64,000 nucleotides of DNA from Veillonella sp. CHU740 (GTDB taxonomy: Bacteria > Bacillota > Negativicutes > Veillonellales > Veillonellaceae): contig NZ_RQVD01000009.1 of the NCBI RefSeq assembly GCF_003992055.1, positions 1-64,000 on the forward strand, written 5' to 3'. Both the position numbers and the translations under genes were made by a program. The stretch's first letter is position 1; every line of letters begins with the position of its first letter. Shown one piece after another: positions 22,049 through 31,070 of the stretch. The notes under the pieces are model-generated. The model had not been told where the DNA came from. It did no database searches and was given only the letters and a program-made list of their open reading frames with translations.

Positions 22049-22864
22049 CTATAATGTATTCACCCCTGTCTCCAACGGGAATCCTTCGTAAGTCACCCAA
22101 TCGCTAGAACTACCTACGTACATAGCAGGTTCTACACCAATTTCAGCAAGAACAATCATCAAGTTCGCTGCTGTCACACCAGATCCACAATAGGTAACGA
22201 TAGGTTTTTCCACCTTAGCTAAGTCGCCGTAGGCTTGTTCTAATTCTGCAATGGGACGTACGCCATCAGAGGTAAAGCCCCATTCGTAGAAATGGTTGAT
22301 CGCCCCTGGAATATGTCCTGTCATACCATCCATGGTATCCACTACAGATCCATCGTACCGTTGTGGTGCCCGTGCATCGATGATGACATGACTACCTGTT
22401 TGGCTAGCTTGTAATACTTCATCACGGCTCATCACTAAATGCTCTTGCAATGTGTACTGTAATGGTTGTGGATTTGCCACAGTAGGTGTAGATTCTTGTG
22501 TCAACGGATACCCCTCACGGTACCATCGTTCAATGCCACCCGCTAGGACTTTCACATTGGTGAAACCCATGTATAGTAGCAAAAACCGTAAGCGACCAGC
22601 AAAGGAAATCCATGCATCGTACACCACAATGTGCGAATCCATGGTCACACCGCATTCACTCAATCGTTGTGCTAATACGGACATATCTGGCACTGGATGA
22701 CGACCGCCGTGCACGCCTAATGGTCCGCTCATATGCGCATCCATATCGATGGCAAAAGCCCCTGGAATATGCGCTGCTGCATAGGCATCAAAGCCTCGTG
22801 CATCGAGGACCACCACTCTATTTAATTGTTCTTGTAATTCTTTCGGAGAGATTAAAATACTCAT
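22049..22864 (-). CDS. Thiosulfate / 3-mercaptopyruvate sulfurtransferase (tandem rhodanese)
   Basis: 271 aa with two rhodanese domains. The first has VVLDARGFDAYAAAHIPGA but no catalytic Cys. The second has VIIDARAPQRYDG and the active loop TYCGSGVTA with the persulfide Cys. This two-domain layout is that of SseA-like enzymes that transfer sulfur to thiol or cyanide acceptors. The start at 22864 is chosen because AGGAGGTGTA is best spaced to the second of two adjacent ATGs; 22867 is the alternative. A frame reaching 22948 runs into the hem-operon terminator and is rejected. CGSGVTA is nearer to the thiosulfate type, but the substrate is unproven. Confidence 0.88.
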   Translation of the reverse strand: MSILISPKELQEQLNRVVVLDARGFDAYAAAHIPGAFAIDMDAHMSGPLGVHGGRHPVPDMSVLAQRLSECGVTMDSHIVVYDAWISFAGRLRFLLLYMGFTNVKVLAGGIERWYREGYPLTQESTPTVANPQPLQYTLQEHLVMSRDEVLQASQTGSHVIIDARAPQRYDGSVVDTMDGMTGHIPGAINHFYEWGFTSDGVRPIAELEQAYGDLAKVEKPIVTYCGSGVTAANLMIVLAEIGVEPAMYVGSSSDWVTYEGFPLETGVNTL

Positions 22865-22884
22865 CATTACACCTCCTATATAAT

Positions 22885-22949
22885 AAAAGAATGCCATACA
22901 CTCTCTATAATCTAGTGTAACATAGATTATCTTCGATGTGTATGGCATT
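22885..22949 (-). terminator. Terminator of the tetrapyrrole operon
   Basis: A perfect 12 bp outer stem (AATGCCATACAC at 22890-22901; complement at 22938-22949) encloses an inner ATAATCT/AGATTAT stem. On the minus strand it is followed by CTTTTATTATA. It lies about 80 bp beyond the hemL stop. Confidence 0.75.
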
Positions 22950-23027
22950 TCTATTCATACGTGTATTCTGTTAGGTGATATTGATTCCCGTCAGTTTCCA
23001 ATACTTTGAAAACCGTCAGTTCTCCTA

Positions 23028-24323
23028 CTATCCCTTAATCGTTTGAAACGCTTCCTTCGCAATTTGCAATGTGTATGCCAAGTCTTGTTCGCTATGACAT
23101 GTAGACAAGAAGTTGCTTTCATATTGGCTGGCTGCATAATAGATGCCACGTTCCAAGTTGTAATGGAAGAATGTTTTAAACGCTTCCATATCGCAAGCAC
23201 TGGCATCATCAAAGTTATGTACCGCTTTGTCCGTGAAGAACAGTGTAAACATAGAGCCCACACGTTGTACCACCACAGGTACGCCTACTTCTTTCGCCGC
23301 TGCTTCTAATCCTTGGCAAAGCAATTCCGTAGATTCCTCTACTTGACGGAATGCATTCGGATGTTTTTGCAACATTGATAAAGTAGCTAGACCTGCTGCC
23401 ATGGCTACAGGGTTACCACTCAAGGTGCCTGCTTGATACACAGGACCGGATGGAGCGATGGCAGACATGATCTCTTTCTTACCACCGAATACTGCCATCG
23501 GTAAACCGCCGCCTACGATTTTACCTAAGCATGTCAAATCTGGGATGACATTGTAATATTTTTGTGCTCCTCCAGAACTAGAACGGAATCCGCACATCAC
23601 TTCATCAAAGATGAGGACTGCGCCGTGCTCTGTCGTTACTTCACGCAAGGTTTCCAAGAATCCTTCCACAGGAGGCACACAACCCATATTACCTGCTACT
23701 GGTTCTACGATGATGGCTGCGATGCTTTTGCCATGTTCTGCAAATAATTGGCGAACCGCATCAGAATCATTGTACGGCAAAGTAATCGTATCTCCTGCCA
23801 CACCAGTTGGCACACCTGGACTGTCAGGCACACCAAAGGTAGCTAAGCCGGAGCCAGCTTTCACCAATAAACTATCGCTATGACCATGGTAACAGCCAAT
23901 GAATTTCACAATTTTGTCACGACCTGTATAGCCACGAGCCAAACGCAATGCACTCATGGTAGATTCTGTGCCGGAGTTCACCATGCGCACCATTTCCATC
24001 GACGGATAGAAAGCTTGGATTTTCTTCGCCACTTCTGTTTCTAGTAGCGTTGGCGCCCCATAACTAGTACCGCGAGGGATGGCTTCCAAAATGGATGCGA
24101 CAATTTCAGGATTCGCATGGCCTAGAATCATAGGACCCCAAGACAATACGTAATCGATGTATTCATTGCCATCAATATCGTAAATGCGAGATCCACTGGC
24201 AGAACTGATGAAAGGAGGATTCCCCCCCACACTGCGGTAGGAGCGAACAGGACTGTTCACGCCGCCCGGCATATATGTACGAGCCTCTGCAAAGGCTTGT
24301 TTTGATTTTTCTAAACTAAACAT
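23028..24323 (-). CDS. hemL: Glutamate-1-semialdehyde 2,1-aminomutase
   Basis: 431 aa, the normal length. A PLP-dependent class III aminotransferase fold is shown by the NSGTESTMSALRLARG segment, IFDEVMCGFR, and LGKIVGGGLP with the Schiff-base lysine. It converts glutamate-1-semialdehyde to 5-aminolevulinate, the second step of the C5 pathway begun by HemA in the same operon. It is the last gene of the operon, 21 bp after hemB. Nothing unusual was seen in the sequence. Confidence 0.97.
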   Translation of the reverse strand: MFSLEKSKQAFAEARTYMPGGVNSPVRSYRSVGGNPPFISSASGSRIYDIDGNEYIDYVLSWGPMILGHANPEIVASILEAIPRGTSYGAPTLLETEVAKKIQAFYPSMEMVRMVNSGTESTMSALRLARGYTGRDKIVKFIGCYHGHSDSLLVKAGSGLATFGVPDSPGVPTGVAGDTITLPYNDSDAVRQLFAEHGKSIAAIIVEPVAGNMGCVPPVEGFLETLREVTTEHGAVLIFDEVMCGFRSSSGGAQKYYNVIPDLTCLGKIVGGGLPMAVFGGKKEIMSAIAPSGPVYQAGTLSGNPVAMAAGLATLSMLQKHPNAFRQVEESTELLCQGLEAAAKEVGVPVVVQRVGSMFTLFFTDKAVHNFDDASACDMEAFKTFFHYNLERGIYYAASQYESNFLSTCHSEQDLAYTLQIAKEAFQTIKG

Positions 24324-24344
24324 AATGGCTCCTATATTTCCACA

Positions 24345-25319
24345 CTATTTTTCTTGTAGCCAACGTGCCACATCAAGGGCATGGTAAGTAATAATCATCT
24401 TTGCCCCTGCTCGTTTCATGGATAACAAGGTTTCTAAAGTAATGCGTTTTTCGTCCACTAAACCTGCTGCTGCTGCCGTTTTAATCATGGCATATTCACC
24501 GCTGACATTGTAAACGGCTAATGGGCAATCGAAGTTGTCTCGCACTTCGCGTACGATATCCAAATAGGATAAAGCCGGCTTAATCATGATGATATCCGCC
24601 CCTTCGATGATATCTTGTTCCACTTCACGCAAGGCTTCTAAACGGTTAGCCTCGTCCATTTGGTATCCTTTACGGTCCCCAAAGCCAGGTGCCGAATGGA
24701 CTGCATCACGGAATGGACCATAATAAGCAGATGCATATTTCGCCGCATAACTCATGATCGATACATGGCTGAATCCCTCTGCATCTAAAGCTTCACGGAT
24801 CGCCGCGATACGTCCATCCATCATGTCCGATGGCGCCACCATGTGAGCGCCCGCTTTCGCATGGCTCACTGCTACATTGCACAACAATGGCAACGTCGCA
24901 TCATTGATGACTTCATGATGCTCCACATGACCGCAATGACCGGTAGATGTGTATTGGCATAAGCATACATCAGAGATCACGATTAGGTCTGGTACTTCTT
25001 TGCGAATGGCCATAATCGCTTGTTGTACCGGTTGTTCCATGTCCCACGCAGAAGAACCATCTTCATCTTTGTAAGTAGGAATGCCGAAAATTTCCACACC
25101 CTTGATACCTAAGTCATAGGCTTCTTTCGCCAATTTTACAGCCTCATCCACGGACACATGGTATTGTCCTGGTAAGGAAGAAATTTCTTCTTTCACTGCT
25201 GTTCCAGGAACAATAAATATAGGATAGATTAAATCATCTACTTGTAATGTTGTTTCACGAACCAACGCACGCATGGCTGGATTAATGCGCAATCGTCTTG
25301 GTCTATTTCGTAATTCCAT
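24345..25319 (-). CDS. hemB: Porphobilinogen synthase (5-aminolevulinate dehydratase)
   Basis: 324 aa. The two active-site lysines lie in SYAAKYASAYYGPFRDA and in IMIKPALSYLD. The Cys-rich stretch DVCLCQYTSTGHCG marks the zinc-dependent form. It condenses two 5-aminolevulinate molecules to porphobilinogen. It lies 13 bp after the cobA-hemD fusion in the operon. The start has an AAAGAGGCACAG context. Confidence 0.97.
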   Translation of the reverse strand: MELRNRPRRLRINPAMRALVRETTLQVDDLIYPIFIVPGTAVKEEISSLPGQYHVSVDEAVKLAKEAYDLGIKGVEIFGIPTYKDEDGSSAWDMEQPVQQAIMAIRKEVPDLIVISDVCLCQYTSTGHCGHVEHHEVINDATLPLLCNVAVSHAKAGAHMVAPSDMMDGRIAAIREALDAEGFSHVSIMSYAAKYASAYYGPFRDAVHSAPGFGDRKGYQMDEANRLEALREVEQDIIEGADIIMIKPALSYLDIVREVRDNFDCPLAVYNVSGEYAMIKTAAAAGLVDEKRITLETLLSMKRAGAKMIITYHALDVARWLQEK

Positions 25320-25332
25320 ACTGTGCCTCTTT

Positions 25333-26868
25333 CTATTTGCAATCGTTCAAGATTAAGTCCACCATCGCAGGGATTGTGAAAGTTTCCCCAATCAAATCTG
25401 GTTGAATGCCTTCTTCCACACAAGTGGCTCCTGTAATTGGTCCAATACAAACAACCTTCGTATTGCTTAGTAAGGTCACCGCATCAGCTCCAAGCATATC
25501 TTTTGTATTTGTCACCGTAGAAGAACTTGTGAACGTAATGTAATCTACTTCTCCTGCTCGCAAGGCTTCTTCTAAATATTCTTTGTGGGACGTGTCTTGT
25601 ACCGTTTCATACAAACGCAATACACTTACATCGCATCCCGCCTGCGAAAGTCCTTTGTAAATCACATCGCGCGCCACTTTTGGTTGTACCAACACAAACC
25701 GCAAGTCCCCTAGCGCTCGCTCTGGCCATACACGGCCTTGTTCAGCAGTAATCGTTTCTACCACAGATTCCGCTTGGTAATTTGGTGGCACGATGTCCGC
25801 ACGAATACCTCGATCTAATAAGGATTTCGCTGTAGCACTGCCGATAGCACATACTTTCATAGAACCTAAGGCACGGCTATCGAGTCCACGATCTAATAAG
25901 CCATCAAAAAAGAACCGCACCCCTTCGGCAGATGTAAAAATTAATCCATCGTAGGAAGATAAGCTATCATAGGTCACATCCATCTCTTCTGTACGAGGCA
26001 AGGCCTGTGTTTTGATGGCAGATGCTTCGATGACATGTGCACCTAATTCTAGTAAACGTTCAGATAAGGCACTCGCTTTGCTACGAGCTCGTGTGACCAC
26101 GATGGTTTTACCAAACAATGGTTTATTATCAAACCAACGCAATTGTTCACGAAGAGATACTACTTCCCCAACGATAACGATGGCTGGCGCTTTCAATTGT
26201 GCTTTCTCTACATCTTCTACCACATGCTCTAAGGTAGAGACCAACGTTTCTTGGATTGGTTTTGTGCCCCAACGGATGACCGCCACTGGTGTTTCCTTAG
26301 AACGACCGTATTTGATTAAGTTATTAGCAATATTCGGTAAATTAGAAATACCCATCACAAAGGAGATGGTATCCACAGATTTGGCTAAGCCCTCCCAGTT
26401 CATACCAGACTCTGGTTTTGTTGGATCTTCATGACCAGTAACGATGGCAAAAGAGGTCGCCATGGCACGCTGTGTAACAGGGATCCCTGCATAAGCTGGT
26501 GCAGAAATACCAGATGTGATACCAGGTACAAATTCAAATGGCACGCCCGCTTCTACCAAAGCCAAGGCCTCTTCACCACCACGACCAAATACTAGGGGGT
26601 CGCCGCCTTTTAGACGAGCCACCACTTTGCCTTCTAATCCACATTTCACGAGAAGTTCGTTGATTTCCCATTGGTGCATCGTATGATTGTTACTTTTTTT
26701 GCCCGCATAAATAATCTCTGCCCCTTCTTTCGCATAGGACAAGAAATGCGCATCTGCTAGATAGTCATAGATGATAACGTCAGCTTTTTCAATACATTCC
26801 TTACCTTTTAGAGTGATTAACTTATGATCGCCCGGTCCGGCACCAATTAAATATACAATCCCTGTCAT
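25333..26868 (-). CDS. Fused uroporphyrinogen-III C-methyltransferase / uroporphyrinogen-III synthase
   Basis: 511 aa made of two enzymes. Residues 1 to about 245 form the SAM-dependent methyltransferase (CobA/SUMT type), with VYLIGAGPGD at the start, KGGDPLVFGRGGEE, and GIPVTQRAMA. Residues of about 255 to 511 form HemD, beginning KTIVVTRARSKA and containing a FTSAEGVRFF strand-helix. The HemD half closes the ring to uroporphyrinogen III and the other half methylates it to precorrin-2, feeding siroheme and cobalamin. This cobA-hemD fusion is known in clostridia and Negativicutes. It overlaps hemC by 4 bp (ATGA), so translation is coupled. Confidence 0.95.
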   Translation of the reverse strand: MTGIVYLIGAGPGDHKLITLKGKECIEKADVIIYDYLADAHFLSYAKEGAEIIYAGKKSNNHTMHQWEINELLVKCGLEGKVVARLKGGDPLVFGRGGEEALALVEAGVPFEFVPGITSGISAPAYAGIPVTQRAMATSFAIVTGHEDPTKPESGMNWEGLAKSVDTISFVMGISNLPNIANNLIKYGRSKETPVAVIRWGTKPIQETLVSTLEHVVEDVEKAQLKAPAIVIVGEVVSLREQLRWFDNKPLFGKTIVVTRARSKASALSERLLELGAHVIEASAIKTQALPRTEEMDVTYDSLSSYDGLIFTSAEGVRFFFDGLLDRGLDSRALGSMKVCAIGSATAKSLLDRGIRADIVPPNYQAESVVETITAEQGRVWPERALGDLRFVLVQPKVARDVIYKGLSQAGCDVSVLRLYETVQDTSHKEYLEEALRAGEVDYITFTSSSTVTNTKDMLGADAVTLLSNTKVVCIGPITGATCVEEGIQPDLIGETFTIPAMVDLILNDCK

Positions 26869-27803
26869 TTCAACACTCCTCTTTCTACCAAGTCATCGAT
26901 GATGGCTTTGCCACCTTCTTCATAGAGAGCTTTTGCCAAATTACGACCTAACATATCTGCTTTTTCTTTTGGACCTGACAATTCACCTTCAAAACAATTC
27001 TTTCCATCTAAGGAAGCAATGATCGCTTTCAACGTTAATTGTCCTTTATAAATCGTCCCATGTACACCCATCGGTACTTGGCAACCACCCTCGAGTTGAC
27101 GAAGGAAACTGCGCTCTCCACGAGTAGCCCACATGGTATTTTCATCATGTAATACAGATAACATATCTAGCATTTCTGCATCATCCTTGCGACATTCAAT
27201 GCCCAATGCCCCTTGCCCTACAGCAGGGATGATTTCATCGCTAGTGAAAGTCTGTGTTATAACAGATTCCAAGCCCAACCGTTTTAACCCTGCCTCTGCC
27301 AGTACAATGGCATCAAAGTTTTCTGTTTCTAATTTATTCAAACGTGTCTGCACATTGCCACGAAGTACAGAAATCTGTAAATCAGGACGTCGATTCAATA
27401 GTTGTGCTTGACGACGCAAACTACTAGTACCTACCTTAGCACCTTGTGGCAATTGATCTAAGGTTTTATATTTCGGAGATACCAAGGCATCACATGGTGT
27501 TTCACGTTCTGTAATAGCACCTAATACCAAATCTTCTGGTAATTCTGTAGGCATATCTTTCAAGCTGTGTACAGCCAAATCAATACTCCCATCGCGCATC
27601 GATGCTTCTAGTTCTTCTGTAAATAAACCTTTCCCGCCAATTTCAGCCAATGGTTTTTCTAAAATGCGATCCCCCTTTGTACTGTGATGGACTAACTCCA
27701 CCTGGCATTGTGGATAATGTTTGCGCAATGTATCGGCTACATAATTGGCTTGCCATAAAGCAAGGGCACTACTACGGGTGCCTATACGAATTGTCTCTCT
27801 CAT
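26865..27803 (-). CDS. hemC: Hydroxymethylbilane synthase (porphobilinogen deaminase)
   Basis: 312 aa. It has the RIGTRSSALALWQA N-terminus, the SLKDMPTELPEDL loop, and the dipyrromethane-cofactor Cys in QLEGGCQVPMG. It polymerises four porphobilinogens to hydroxymethylbilane. It overlaps both its neighbours by 4 bp (hemA before, cobA-hemD after), typical of tightly coupled operon genes. Confidence 0.97.
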   Translation of the reverse strand: MRETIRIGTRSSALALWQANYVADTLRKHYPQCQVELVHHSTKGDRILEKPLAEIGGKGLFTEELEASMRDGSIDLAVHSLKDMPTELPEDLVLGAITERETPCDALVSPKYKTLDQLPQGAKVGTSSLRRQAQLLNRRPDLQISVLRGNVQTRLNKLETENFDAIVLAEAGLKRLGLESVITQTFTSDEIIPAVGQGALGIECRKDDAEMLDMLSVLHDENTMWATRGERSFLRQLEGGCQVPMGVHGTIYKGQLTLKAIIASLDGKNCFEGELSGPKEKADMLGRNLAKALYEEGGKAIIDDLVERGVLK

Positions 27804-29086
27804 AGTGTGTCATCCTCCACTTCCAAAGCAAACATATCTTGGAATAACTTCCAATAATCTCGTTCTTCCTCTTTACCCGCTATTTCACCAAAGTGAATCA
27901 TTGGATCCCGCAATAATTTACGCACCAACATACGAGACATATTGCTAATAATTTTGCGCTCACGATCTGTCGCATCTGGTAACTTCGCCATAGCACGATG
28001 CACTTCACGTTTACGAATGGCTTCTGCTTTTTCGCTGAGTAAAACCATAATAGGACGAACCGATAAATATTGCAATTTCTCTTCGATTTCCCCTAAGGCT
28101 TCTTCAATAATCGGTTCTGCCTTACGAGCTTCTTCCTCTCGTTGATGTTTATTCGCTTCTACTACACTTTCCAAGGCATCAATATTAAACAAATAGACAC
28201 CTGGAATCTCTGTTACATCTGGATTGATATCACGAGGGACAGCAATATCGATCATGACAATTGGCTTACCACCACGACCATCCATAATTTCTTCTGCTTC
28301 TTCTCGCTCGATCACGTAATGTGATGCACCTGTGGATGTGATGATAATATCTGCTGTTTTGGCTTCTCCCACAAAATGGTCAAAGGCCACCGCCTTACCA
28401 TTGAATTGTGTAGCTAATTCTTCTGCTGTTTTGAAAGTCCTGTTGGACACAAACATACTCTTCACACCCTTAGCTTGCAAATGACGTGCTGTGAGCTCAC
28501 TCATTTGACCAGCCCCTAAAATGAGAACCTTTGCCTCATTCATAGGTATATCTAAGCTATCTTCCGCCAAATTCACAGCTGTATAACTCACAGACACAGG
28601 CGTATTCGCAATGCCTGTCATCGTCCGTACCCGTTTCCCTACAGCAATAGCTTTTTGGAAAATAATATTAAACACAGATGCTGTTAACCCCTTGCTATAG
28701 GAAGAGATATAGGCCATCTTTAATTGGCTCAAAATTTGACCTTCCCCTAACACAAGAGAATCCAAGCTAGATGCTACTCTAAATAAATGAGAAATACACG
28801 CCTTCCCTTCATGGAGGAAGAACCATTTCTCATCTACGTCTACTGTTTCTTTGCCTTTCAGATGCAGTAGTAGACGTATCATATATTCTTTTACATTCTC
28901 CATATCATTTAGGACGACATAGAGTTCTGTGCGGTTACACGTCGATAAAAGGACGCACTCCTCTACTTCTTCATGAGCATAGATATGATCCATAGCATGA
29001 TCAAGAGCTTCTTTGGAAAAAGAAAATTTCTCCCTCACATCTACAGGTGCACTTCTATGATTCAGACCTAATACGACTAATTGCAT
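27800..29086 (-). CDS. hemA: Glutamyl-tRNA reductase
   Basis: 428 aa from ATG at 29086, giving MQLVVLGLNHRSAPVDVREK. A TTG two codons upstream (29092) is also in reach of the AAGGAG site and cannot be excluded. The catalytic Cys is in LLSTCNRTELYV, and the NADPH-binding ILGAGQMSELTARHL and the C-terminal dimerisation helix are present. It reduces glutamyl-tRNA to glutamate-1-semialdehyde, the entry to the C5 tetrapyrrole pathway. Its start overlaps the end of sirC by about 30 bp. Confidence 0.96.
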   Translation of the reverse strand: MQLVVLGLNHRSAPVDVREKFSFSKEALDHAMDHIYAHEEVEECVLLSTCNRTELYVVLNDMENVKEYMIRLLLHLKGKETVDVDEKWFFLHEGKACISHLFRVASSLDSLVLGEGQILSQLKMAYISSYSKGLTASVFNIIFQKAIAVGKRVRTMTGIANTPVSVSYTAVNLAEDSLDIPMNEAKVLILGAGQMSELTARHLQAKGVKSMFVSNRTFKTAEELATQFNGKAVAFDHFVGEAKTADIIITSTGASHYVIEREEAEEIMDGRGGKPIVMIDIAVPRDINPDVTEIPGVYLFNIDALESVVEANKHQREEEARKAEPIIEEALGEIEEKLQYLSVRPIMVLLSEKAEAIRKREVHRAMAKLPDATDRERKIISNMSRMLVRKLLRDPMIHFGEIAGKEEERDYWKLFQDMFALEVEDDTL

Positions 29087-29690
29087 GTACAATATTCTCC
29101 TTCACTGAGTCTCCATGACCCTCTAGTATTTGTATAAACTCCGATTCGCCCAAATAGATACGCCAGAACTGCTCCCGTTCTTTTGACGTTGCCAATAACC
29201 GTTGCAATTCTTGTCTCCATAGGCGAATCTGAGGTAGCCACTCGGCTAATATAGTATATCGTCGTTCTATATCTTGACGTAACAATCGACTCACACGAGG
29301 ACTTACTTGATTCGTAAATATAGAAATATCTAAATCCCCGATCTGTGTAGAGCTACCAAAAACCCAGTTGGAATCTTCTTTCACATCTGCTCGATTGATG
29401 AAAGCCCCCACTGCTCTCGCATCTTGTAAAACAGCTTCATTCACATCTGGTCGATCTGTAGCGATGATAACAAACTGTTGACCCACCATATCATTCGATG
29501 CGTAAGGTGCCTCTATCCATTGCAACTTTCCTTGCTCATGATATGCTACAATCTCTGGCAACACCTCGGGGCTCACCACTCGAATCGAGGCCTCTTCTTC
29601 TATCAACTTTTCAATTCTACGTAGGGCTACTTGCCCACCACCGACAACAAGACATGGTCTGCCTTTCAGTGAAAGTCCTACTGTTATCAT
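29055..29690 (-). CDS. Precorrin-2 dehydrogenase / sirohydrochlorin ferrochelatase (Met8/CysG N-terminal type)
   Basis: 211 aa. The NAD-binding start KGRPCLVVGGGQVALRRIEKL, VVSPE, and the IIATDRPDVNEAV and FINRADVKEDSNWVFG segments are those of the Met8/SirC family. The C-terminal third contains SPRVSRLLRQDIE, the typical ending before the helical domain. It oxidises precorrin-2 to sirohydrochlorin and may insert iron to give siroheme. It is the first gene of the tetrapyrrole operon and partly overlaps hemA. The ribosome-binding site before it is weak (GGGTAGAGATT). The metal-insertion activity is inferred from the family. Confidence 0.9.
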   Translation of the reverse strand: MITVGLSLKGRPCLVVGGGQVALRRIEKLIEEEASIRVVSPEVLPEIVAYHEQGKLQWIEAPYASNDMVGQQFVIIATDRPDVNEAVLQDARAVGAFINRADVKEDSNWVFGSSTQIGDLDISIFTNQVSPRVSRLLRQDIERRYTILAEWLPQIRLWRQELQRLLATSKEREQFWRIYLGESEFIQILEGHGDSVKENIVHAISRIRSES

Positions 29691-29724
29691 AATCTCTACC
29701 CATATTATCTATCTCTACAATGGC

Positions 29725-29749
29725 AAAAACGGCTTGAATAATCAAGCCG
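29725..29749 (-). terminator. Terminator of the sepF-divIVA cluster
   Basis: CGGCTTGA (29730-29737) pairs with TCAAGCCG (29742-29749) in a tight four-base-loop hairpin followed on the minus strand by five U. It separates divIVA from the sirC-hem operon. Confidence 0.85.
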
Positions 29750-29758
29750 AAAATCACC

Positions 29759-30271
29759 TTATGCTTCTGTATCTGTTACCTCAGTCGTTGCAATTTTTGC
29801 TAACGATACGTTTGTTTCTGAGTTATTTTGCAAAGAAATTCCATCTAATAATTGTAATTGCGCTGTCAAAATTGATTCTACTTTAGCTCGGAATACGGCC
29901 ATTTCATTAGCAATGGTAGCATATTTTGCTTCTGCTTCGCGCAAAGTACGATTTGCATCTTCTAGAATCTTTTTACGCTCTTGACCTGCTTCTTCCAAAA
30001 TCAAATTTGCTTCTTTACGAGCTGCTTCTTTTACATTTTCCCCAGTTTCTTGCGCCAATACCAAGGTATTTCGCATCGTCTCTTCCGTAGACTCATATTG
30101 GCTCAACCGTTTTTCCATGTACTCTACTTTATCCGTCATTTCTCGATTTTCACGGTACAATGTTTCATACGCTTCGGCTACTTCGCTCAAAAACTCGTCT
30201 ACTTCGTCGGATTTATAGCCTCGCATACCTTTACCAAACTCTTTATTGTGAATATCCATAGGTGTTAACAT
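29759..30271 (-). CDS. divIVA: DivIVA cell-division / polarity protein
   Basis: 170 aa. The N-terminus MLTPMDIHNKEFGKGMRGY is the DivIVA lipid-binding domain, with GYKSDEVDEFL following. The rest is coiled coil (about residues 30-150), rich in Glu, Lys and Ala with heptads. DivIVA marks curved membrane at the septum and poles. It closes the yggS-sepF-proC-ylmH-divIVA cluster and is followed by a strong terminator. AAGGAGGTAGATCC precedes the start. Confidence 0.93.
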   Translation of the reverse strand: MLTPMDIHNKEFGKGMRGYKSDEVDEFLSEVAEAYETLYRENREMTDKVEYMEKRLSQYESTEETMRNTLVLAQETGENVKEAARKEANLILEEAGQERKKILEDANRTLREAEAKYATIANEMAVFRAKVESILTAQLQLLDGISLQNNSETNVSLAKIATTEVTDTEA

Positions 30272-30284
30272 AGGATCTACCTCC

Positions 30285-31070
30285 TTACATAAATCGTTTT
30301 AGATGTACTCCGATACGTCCTTTTTTAGACGTACCTGTAATACCTTCAATTTGCATACGTCCTCTACCACGAAGAGAAATGACATCCCCCTCTTTTACCT
30401 CTTGCGATGGTCCTTTTGCTGGTTGCCAGTTTACCTGTACTAACCCTGCTTTGATCGCTTCCACTACTTTAGTACGTGACGTACTAAATCCTGAAGATGC
30501 AATAGAATCCAAACGCATAGATGCGACGGTGGTACGCACTTCTTTTATTTTTTCTTCTTTCGGCTGTAATTCACTCAATTCCATAGGCGATACCGTGACG
30601 GATACCATGGCAATTTTTGTAAAATTTTGGATGACAAAGTCTGCAATCGTTGCATCTACAATTACTTGAGCGCCCCCACTGGTAACGATAATATCACCAA
30701 AATGAGTGCGATCAATCCCCAACCCCATCAAGGAACCTAACACATCTCGATGCGTTAATAATCTAAATCGTGGGTCCCAAGACACTTTCAATACGGCTAT
30801 TTGTAAATCTACCGTACCTTGAAAGTGTGGATCTACAAAGGCTACACGAAGACGTTCTGCCCCTTCGTAACCGCCACTGGAGATGGTTTCGATGCCACCG
30901 AAATTGGCTTTCACTGCATCGGCAATCACCAAACCCGCCGGAGACATAAAGTCTGTCACCCGATACGGACGACCTGCTTGTACTTGTTCCGCTAAGTCGA
31001 TCATGCGCCGCGCTTCTTCTCCATTTCCAGAAGCCTCAAAATAACGAATTAACTTTTCTTTATCTTTCAC
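30285..31070 (-). CDS. S4-domain RNA-binding protein YlmH
   Basis: 261 aa, starting at GTG (31070) after TAGGAAAACAAC. The middle region contains GDIIVTSGGAQVIVD, and the C-terminal 75 residues form an S4 RNA-binding domain (RLDSIASSGFSTSRTKVVEAI ... VISLRGRGRMQIEG). YlmH homologues are found beside sepF and divIVA in firmicutes and have been tied to ribosome function; the exact role here is not known. It overlaps the end of proC by 11 bp, indicating coupling. Confidence 0.88.
   Translation of the reverse strand: MKDKEKLIRYFEASGNGEEARRMIDLAEQVQAGRPYRVTDFMSPAGLVIADAVKANFGGIETISSGGYEGAERLRVAFVDPHFQGTVDLQIAVLKVSWDPRFRLLTHRDVLGSLMGLGIDRTHFGDIIVTSGGAQVIVDATIADFVIQNFTKIAMVSVTVSPMELSELQPKEEKIKEVRTTVASMRLDSIASSGFSTSRTKVVEAIKAGLVQVNWQPAKGPSQEVKEGDVISLRGRGRMQIEGITGTSKKGRIGVHLKRFM

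Noticed and set aside
26012-26434. 140-codon plus-strand frame opposite cobA-hemD
   Set aside because: Antisense shadow of a clearly coding gene, without start signals.
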